Shown here: positions 60,168-64,000 of the stretch, one piece after another
Layout: each line of letters opens with the position of its first letter
How positions within the stretch are numbered: the stretch's first letter is position 1
Assembly (NCBI GenBank): GCA_036378675.1
Contig: DASUWA010000013.1
Span: forward strand, 1 to 64,000
Direction: 5' to 3'
DNA: 64,000 nt
DNA from: Acidimicrobiales bacterium
GTDB taxonomy: Bacteria > Actinomycetota > Acidimicrobiia > Acidimicrobiales > Palsa-688
Notes under the pieces: generated by a model
Databases searched by the model: none
Seen by the model: the letters and a program-made list of their open reading frames with translations, nothing else
What the model was told of the DNA's origin: nothing
Translations under genes and position numbers: made by a program

Positions 60168-61046
60168 TCAGAGGCGGAAGACCCGCTCGGCGTTTCCTGC
60201 GAACAGCATGTCGCGCGACTCTGAGTCGAGGCCGGCTGTCACCTTGCTGTACGTCTCGTACAGCTCGTCGAAGGTGCCGACCGCGGAGTCGACGGGGAAA
60301 TTGCTCGCGAACATGCAGCGGTCTACTCCGAAAGCTTCGATTGCGTACTCGATCCAAGGCGCGAAAACGTCAGCCTTCATCGACTTAAACGGCATGGCCA
60401 GACCGGACAATTTGCAGAAGACATTCCCGCCAATTCCCGCGAGGGCGTCGATGCCGGTTTCCCAGATCTTTCGCTCGTCTTCCGGGCCAAGTCGAGGCCA
60501 CCCGGTGTGCTCGACGACGACGACCAGATCGTCGACTTCCTGGAGTCTCGACGCTGCTGTGACGAGTTGGTCCGTGCGGGTCATGAGTTCGAAGACGAGG
60601 TCCCGCTCCTGGAGCGCGCGAAGCACCTCGGGTTCGGGGACGGATAGATCGAAACCCCCCATCGGTCGTACCCCGCGGAACCTGGACGCAGCCATCTGCC
60701 GGTCGATCAGCTCGATGGCTTGTGCGACCGTGTCAGTCGGTGGCAGGCCGCCGACGATGGCGTCCGGTCCGCCATGGGCGGCGGCCTCGCGGTCGAGCTC
60801 GATGGTCTCGTCGACCGAGTTACGCCCGGTCGCGGCGGCCACGTTGACGAACTTCTGGACGTTCCAGCGCGCCGTTTCCGACTTGTAGGTGGCCACGTCG
60901 AAGAGCCGCTTCATCGCGGAGCTGCCTCCCGGGACCGCGGGCCCGGTGGCCGAGAGGTACGGGTACCAGTCGGTGCGCGCGGGGTCCCAGATGTGCACGT
61001 GGGCGTCCACCACACGATCTGGCACCCGGACCAAGGTTTCGGTCAC
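60168..61046 (-). CDS. Amidohydrolase family 2 (TIM-barrel) protein (292 aa)
   Basis: Metal-dependent hydrolase/decarboxylase of the amidohydrolase_2 type: VDAHVHIWDPARTDWYPYLS (metal HxH motif), an internal VVVVEHTGWPRLGPEDERK (His) and FASNFPVDSAVGTFDELYET near the end (Asp). Members include lactonases and aromatic-acid decarboxylases. Its ATG overlaps the SDR stop by four bases, so it belongs to the operon with the SDR and the monooxygenase. A lactonase role after a Baeyer-Villiger step would make sense but is inference. Confidence 0.88.
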   Translation of the reverse strand: MTETLVRVPDRVVDAHVHIWDPARTDWYPYLSATGPAVPGGSSAMKRLFDVATYKSETARWNVQKFVNVAAATGRNSVDETIELDREAAAHGGPDAIVGGLPPTDTVAQAIELIDRQMAASRFRGVRPMGGFDLSVPEPEVLRALQERDLVFELMTRTDQLVTAASRLQEVDDLVVVVEHTGWPRLGPEDERKIWETGIDALAGIGGNVFCKLSGLAMPFKSMKADVFAPWIEYAIEAFGVDRCMFASNFPVDSAVGTFDELYETYSKVTAGLDSESRDMLFAGNAERVFRL

Positions 61047-62698
61047 GAACCCACTCCCGCGATTTCCCGCAGCGTCGCGTCGAGCCAGCCCGGCACGGAC
61101 GGGCCACCGTAGACGACGCTGGCGATTGGCCGGGGATGGCTGCGCAGGCCCAACCAGTCCGAGTCCACTACGAGCTCCGCTCCTGCCAAGGCCGCGGCGT
61201 CGGGGTCAGCGAGAAGATGGGCGACCAGCTCGGCAGCCGCTGCACCGGCGTCTTCTTCGGACGCTTCGAGGCTCACGGCGAAGGCGTTGACCCTTCCCTT
61301 GGTGGACGTGCCGGCTGCGCGTGCGAGCTGCGCGGAGGCCTGGGCCCGGCTTCGGCCACCCGAAGTCCGCCCGTCCGTCAGAGTCACGAGCCGCAACGGC
61401 CGTTCTTTTTCAACTGCGTAGTCGGCTGTCGCGCGCGCCCACCCGGCGTCGCTGTATATCCGATCAACGATTCCACGGTGCGAAGCGAGCACCCGCTCCC
61501 ACTCGTGTCCGTCACTGGCATCCGCAGGAGCGTCGCCTGTTGGCGCAACGACGACGGCATCCAACGGACCGTTCGCATCCGCGATCGCTTCGATTCGCTT
61601 GGCCGCGTCGCCGAATCCTTCATTGGCTTCGACACCATGGCACACCACTGATCGCGCTCCGAGCGCCGCTGTCAGCCGGGACGCCAACCGGGGCCGGTCG
61701 GAGACGACCGCGCAGGATCGCACGGTCGCAGCCGGAAGCGGTCCCGAAGCCTGTTCCTCGAAGATGGGACCGAACCGGGGGTTTCCCCCGCCCGTCGTTC
61801 CCTGTGCCGCCTCCGCAGAAGCCAGGGCGCCTGGCACGATCGCGTCGAGGACTCGGGCAATTGATGCCGCGCCATCGGTGCGCACCACTTCGAGCAGACG
61901 CGGCTCGTCGATGAAGGCAACCTCGGAACCGCCGGTGAACAAGATCCGCCCGTTGCACCACCCGAATCCATCGCCGGCGAGATATGCACCTATGGGCCCG
62001 AGATCTTCCGGGGCTGGCAACGAGGCGAGGGACAGCCCGCCTGTGCCGACGGTGTTGCCGGCGGCCGCAGCTGCGCGACGGGCGCGTTCCAACGCTTCGG
62101 TCACCATTCGAGTTTCCGCGATCGGCGACATCGCGTTGACGGTCACGCCGGCGGGTGCGCAGCGGCCGAGCTCCCAGGTGAGCGCGGCGACGGCGCGCTT
62201 GGCACAGCTGTACGCCCCTGCGTCAGCTGACCGCCACCCCGAGCCGGAAGTCACTCCGACGATGTGGCCCCGCCCGGCTGCCGCCATGATCGGCAACGCA
62301 GCCTCGAGAACGTTCAGGTAGCCCCCGAGGTGCACAGACAGAACTGCCAGCCAGTCCTGCTCGCTTCCTCTCGCGAAGCTGGTGGGGCGGGTGATGCCCG
62401 CTACGTTCACTACTGCGTCGAGCCCACCGTGCTCATCCGCGAGTTCGTTGAACAAGGTCCGCAGCGCGTTGCCGTCGGTGACCGACGCTGACGACGCCCG
62501 AGCCGAGCCGCCGGCCGCGGTGATGCGCGCTGCGGTCGTCTCCTTCGGTTCGGGCAACGTGGCGGACCCGTCAAGAGTGACGAGCGGGTCGACCGTCACC
62601 ACGAACCATCCGTCGCGACCAAGCTGCTCGGCCACCGCGGCACCGATCCCTCCGCCGCCACCGGTAACGACGGCTACCTTCTGGCGCGCGGCGGTCAT
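61043..62698 (-). CDS. Two-domain short-chain dehydrogenase/reductase (551 aa)
   Basis: The N-terminal SDR domain has the NAD(P) loop VVTGGGGGIGAAVAEQL, NVAGI (NAG-like), a Ser before, and the catalytic YSCAK (Tyr, Lys). The C-terminal half (about 310-551) repeats the fold with weaker motifs (VVSDRPRLASRL, LDAVVVAPTGD) and no clear catalytic Tyr, so it is probably a degenerate second SDR domain, perhaps structural. Common double-SDR forms are seen in steroid and terpene catabolism. ATGA link with the downstream amidohydrolase. Confidence 0.86.
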   Translation of the reverse strand: MTAARQKVAVVTGGGGGIGAAVAEQLGRDGWFVVTVDPLVTLDGSATLPEPKETTAARITAAGGSARASSASVTDGNALRTLFNELADEHGGLDAVVNVAGITRPTSFARGSEQDWLAVLSVHLGGYLNVLEAALPIMAAAGRGHIVGVTSGSGWRSADAGAYSCAKRAVAALTWELGRCAPAGVTVNAMSPIAETRMVTEALERARRAAAAAGNTVGTGGLSLASLPAPEDLGPIGAYLAGDGFGWCNGRILFTGGSEVAFIDEPRLLEVVRTDGAASIARVLDAIVPGALASAEAAQGTTGGGNPRFGPIFEEQASGPLPAATVRSCAVVSDRPRLASRLTAALGARSVVCHGVEANEGFGDAAKRIEAIADANGPLDAVVVAPTGDAPADASDGHEWERVLASHRGIVDRIYSDAGWARATADYAVEKERPLRLVTLTDGRTSGGRSRAQASAQLARAAGTSTKGRVNAFAVSLEASEEDAGAAAAELVAHLLADPDAAALAGAELVVDSDWLGLRSHPRPIASVVYGGPSVPGWLDATLREIAGVGS

Positions 62699-62708
62699 GA
62701 TGCCGTAG

Positions 62709-64000
62709 TCACGATGTTTTGGCCCGGGCCTCTAACTCGAGCCCGTCGAGGGTGCCTTCAGCGAGCCACTGCTCCAGCCGTTCCCGGTATCGGAACCAGT
62801 CGCCGAATCCGCGCCCGTAGTTGCCGTTGCGCGGGTTGAGCAGCTCCGGGTGCCCTTCGTTGTTGATGCGTGACGGAGTGCACGCGGACATGATGGCGCT
62901 GCTGTCTACGTAGGAGTCGACGATCTGCTTCGTCCACGCTTCCTCGGCCTCGGCGCTCACGTCGAACACGTCGACGCCCTGCCTATCGAGAAGCTCGACC
63001 ATCCGGCCCACGAACTCGCCACCGAGGACCGCCACCTGGGTGTAGTTCACAGTCACCACGGCCTGCTGGCCAGGCGCGGGCATGACCAACATGTTCGGGA
63101 AGCCACGGGTCATCATCCCGAACATCGTGGCTGCTCCGTCAGCCCACTTCTCCGCCAGGGTGATGCCGCCGCGACCGACGATCTCGTGACCGGCGCGGCG
63201 GAACAACGGAGTCAGCTCCGGCTCGAACCCGGTGCCGTAGATGATGCAGTCGACCTCGTATTGCCGGCCGTTGACGACAGGACCCTTCTCGGTGATCTTC
63301 TCGATTCCCGCCGGGCAGTCGATCAGCGAGACGTTGGGGTTGTTGAACGCCTGCAGGTACTCGTCGTGGAAACAGGGACGCTTGCAGAGGTAGCGGTAGT
63401 ACGGCTTTAGGATGGCCGCCTTCGCCGGATCGGACACGAGTTCCTCTACGCGGCGCCGGTGCTCCTCCATGATCGCGTAGTCCAGTTCCTCGCCCGCGCG
63501 CATGTAGTCCGCGATCGTCATGCCGTCAGTTCGGGGAGGGTGGTGCACCGCGGCGTAGTGGTGGGTCCATCCGTCGTCCACGCTGTCGAAATCGACCTTG
63601 CGGCCCAGCATGATCGCCTGGAAGTTGTCCATCCGTTCACGCTGCCAGCCCGGCTTGCACTCGTCGCGGAAGCGGGGATCGGTTGGCCGGTTCCCGCGGA
63701 CACCGACTGCGGACGGAGTGCGCTGGAAAACGTACAAGTGCCTTGCCGATTCTGCTAGCGGCGGTACGCACTGGATGCCTGAGGCGCCGGTGCCGATGAA
63801 GGCGACGTCTTTGTCAGCGAGACGCGCCAGCGGCTCGTGCGGGCCTCCCCCCGTGTACTCGTAGTCCCATCGGGAAGAGTGGAACGAGCGCCCGGCAAAG
63901 TCCTCCATCCCTGCGATGGTGGGCAGCTTTAGCAGGTTGAGGATCCCGACCGCGAGCACGTACCACCGGCAACCGATCTCGTCGCCGCGGTCGGTGGATA
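62709..64000 (-). CDS. Flavin-containing (Baeyer-Villiger-type) monooxygenase, partial: N-terminus beyond the window
   Basis: The frame is open to the window end, reading STDRGDEIGCRWYVLAVGIL upstream of what is inside, so the N-terminal FAD domain lies outside. Visible are the BVMO-type fingerprint AGRSFHSSRWDYEYTGG, the NADPH loop VAFIGTGASGIQCVPPLAE, and the C-terminal DCIIYGTGFEPELTPLF. It should insert oxygen into a ketone to give an ester or lactone, using FAD and NADPH. Stop lies 10 bases before the SDR ATG. Confidence 0.9.
   Translation of the reverse strand, partial: STDRGDEIGCRWYVLAVGILNLLKLPTIAGMEDFAGRSFHSSRWDYEYTGGGPHEPLARLADKDVAFIGTGASGIQCVPPLAESARHLYVFQRTPSAVGVRGNRPTDPRFRDECKPGWQRERMDNFQAIMLGRKVDFDSVDDGWTHHYAAVHHPPRTDGMTIADYMRAGEELDYAIMEEHRRRVEELVSDPAKAAILKPYYRYLCKRPCFHDEYLQAFNNPNVSLIDCPAGIEKITEKGPVVNGRQYEVDCIIYGTGFEPELTPLFRRAGHEIVGRGGITLAEKWADGAATMFGMMTRGFPNMLVMPAPGQQAVVTVNYTQVAVLGGEFVGRMVELLDRQGVDVFDVSAEAEEAWTKQIVDSYVDSSAIMSACTPSRINNEGHPELLNPRNGNYGRGFGDWFRYRERLEQWLAEGTLDGLELEARAKTS

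Overview
This is a GC-rich actinobacterial chromosome segment. It carries a WhiB regulator, several F420-type oxidoreductases (two luciferase-like, one PPOX, one Ddn-like), ECF sigma factors with a zf-HC2 anti-sigma, a DrrA-type ABC exporter, a CGNR regulator and many GTG/TTG starts. The mix suggests an environmental, probably soil or freshwater, actinomycete, perhaps of the Acidimicrobiia. That placement is inference; no rRNA or tRNA gene was seen.

Layout. 1-162: left-edge end of a VapBC-like toxin-antitoxin pair. 555-6572: lipoprotein, YjbR-like protein, glycolate-oxidase-type flavoprotein with a ThDP enzyme, alpha/beta hydrolase, ERCC4 nuclease. 6544-9914: secreted phosphoesterase and lysyl-oxidase-like protein, divergent. 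9915-23793: a signalling island. It holds a soluble hybrid kinase with a HAMP array (eight exact 276-bp units), its response regulator, a divergent ATPase-GAF-PP2C protein, then mtnA and an enoyl-CoA hydratase, then a coupled sensor kinase / receiver / GGDEF-EAL trio. 24118-29107: an extended ECF sigma factor back to back with a five-gene redox and efflux operon, both preceded by the same promoter pattern TGTCAC-N17-CGTC. 30390-32711: two paralogous ECF factors, only one with an anti-sigma, separated by a broken PAP2 phosphatase. 33187-37954: F420-type enzymes, WhiB, hydrolase, CGNR regulator, MOSC protein. 37967-42695: ABC exporter plus DUF427 protein divergent from a two-component system. 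42770-48931: seven genes linked by stop/start overlaps (DUF2064 glycosyltransferase, methyltransferase, cytochrome-b/molybdopterin oxidoreductase, membrane protein, GT2, rhamnose-epimerase-like enzyme, GT87). 48889-57855: secreted GH43-like protein, luciferase-like enzymes, a large secreted protein of unknown function, amidase, DoxX and others. 57904-59778: rhodanese and MarR around a paired palindromic operator, then a diiron-type protein. 60168-64000: amidohydrolase, two-domain SDR and Baeyer-Villiger-type monooxygenase (cut by the window), probably catabolic.

The best candidates for undescribed biology are the seven-gene glycan/Mo-oxidoreductase cassette behind its own two-component system, the membrane-free HAMP-array kinase next to a PP2C/anti-sigma-type protein, and the ECF-controlled redox operon with matched divergent promoters.
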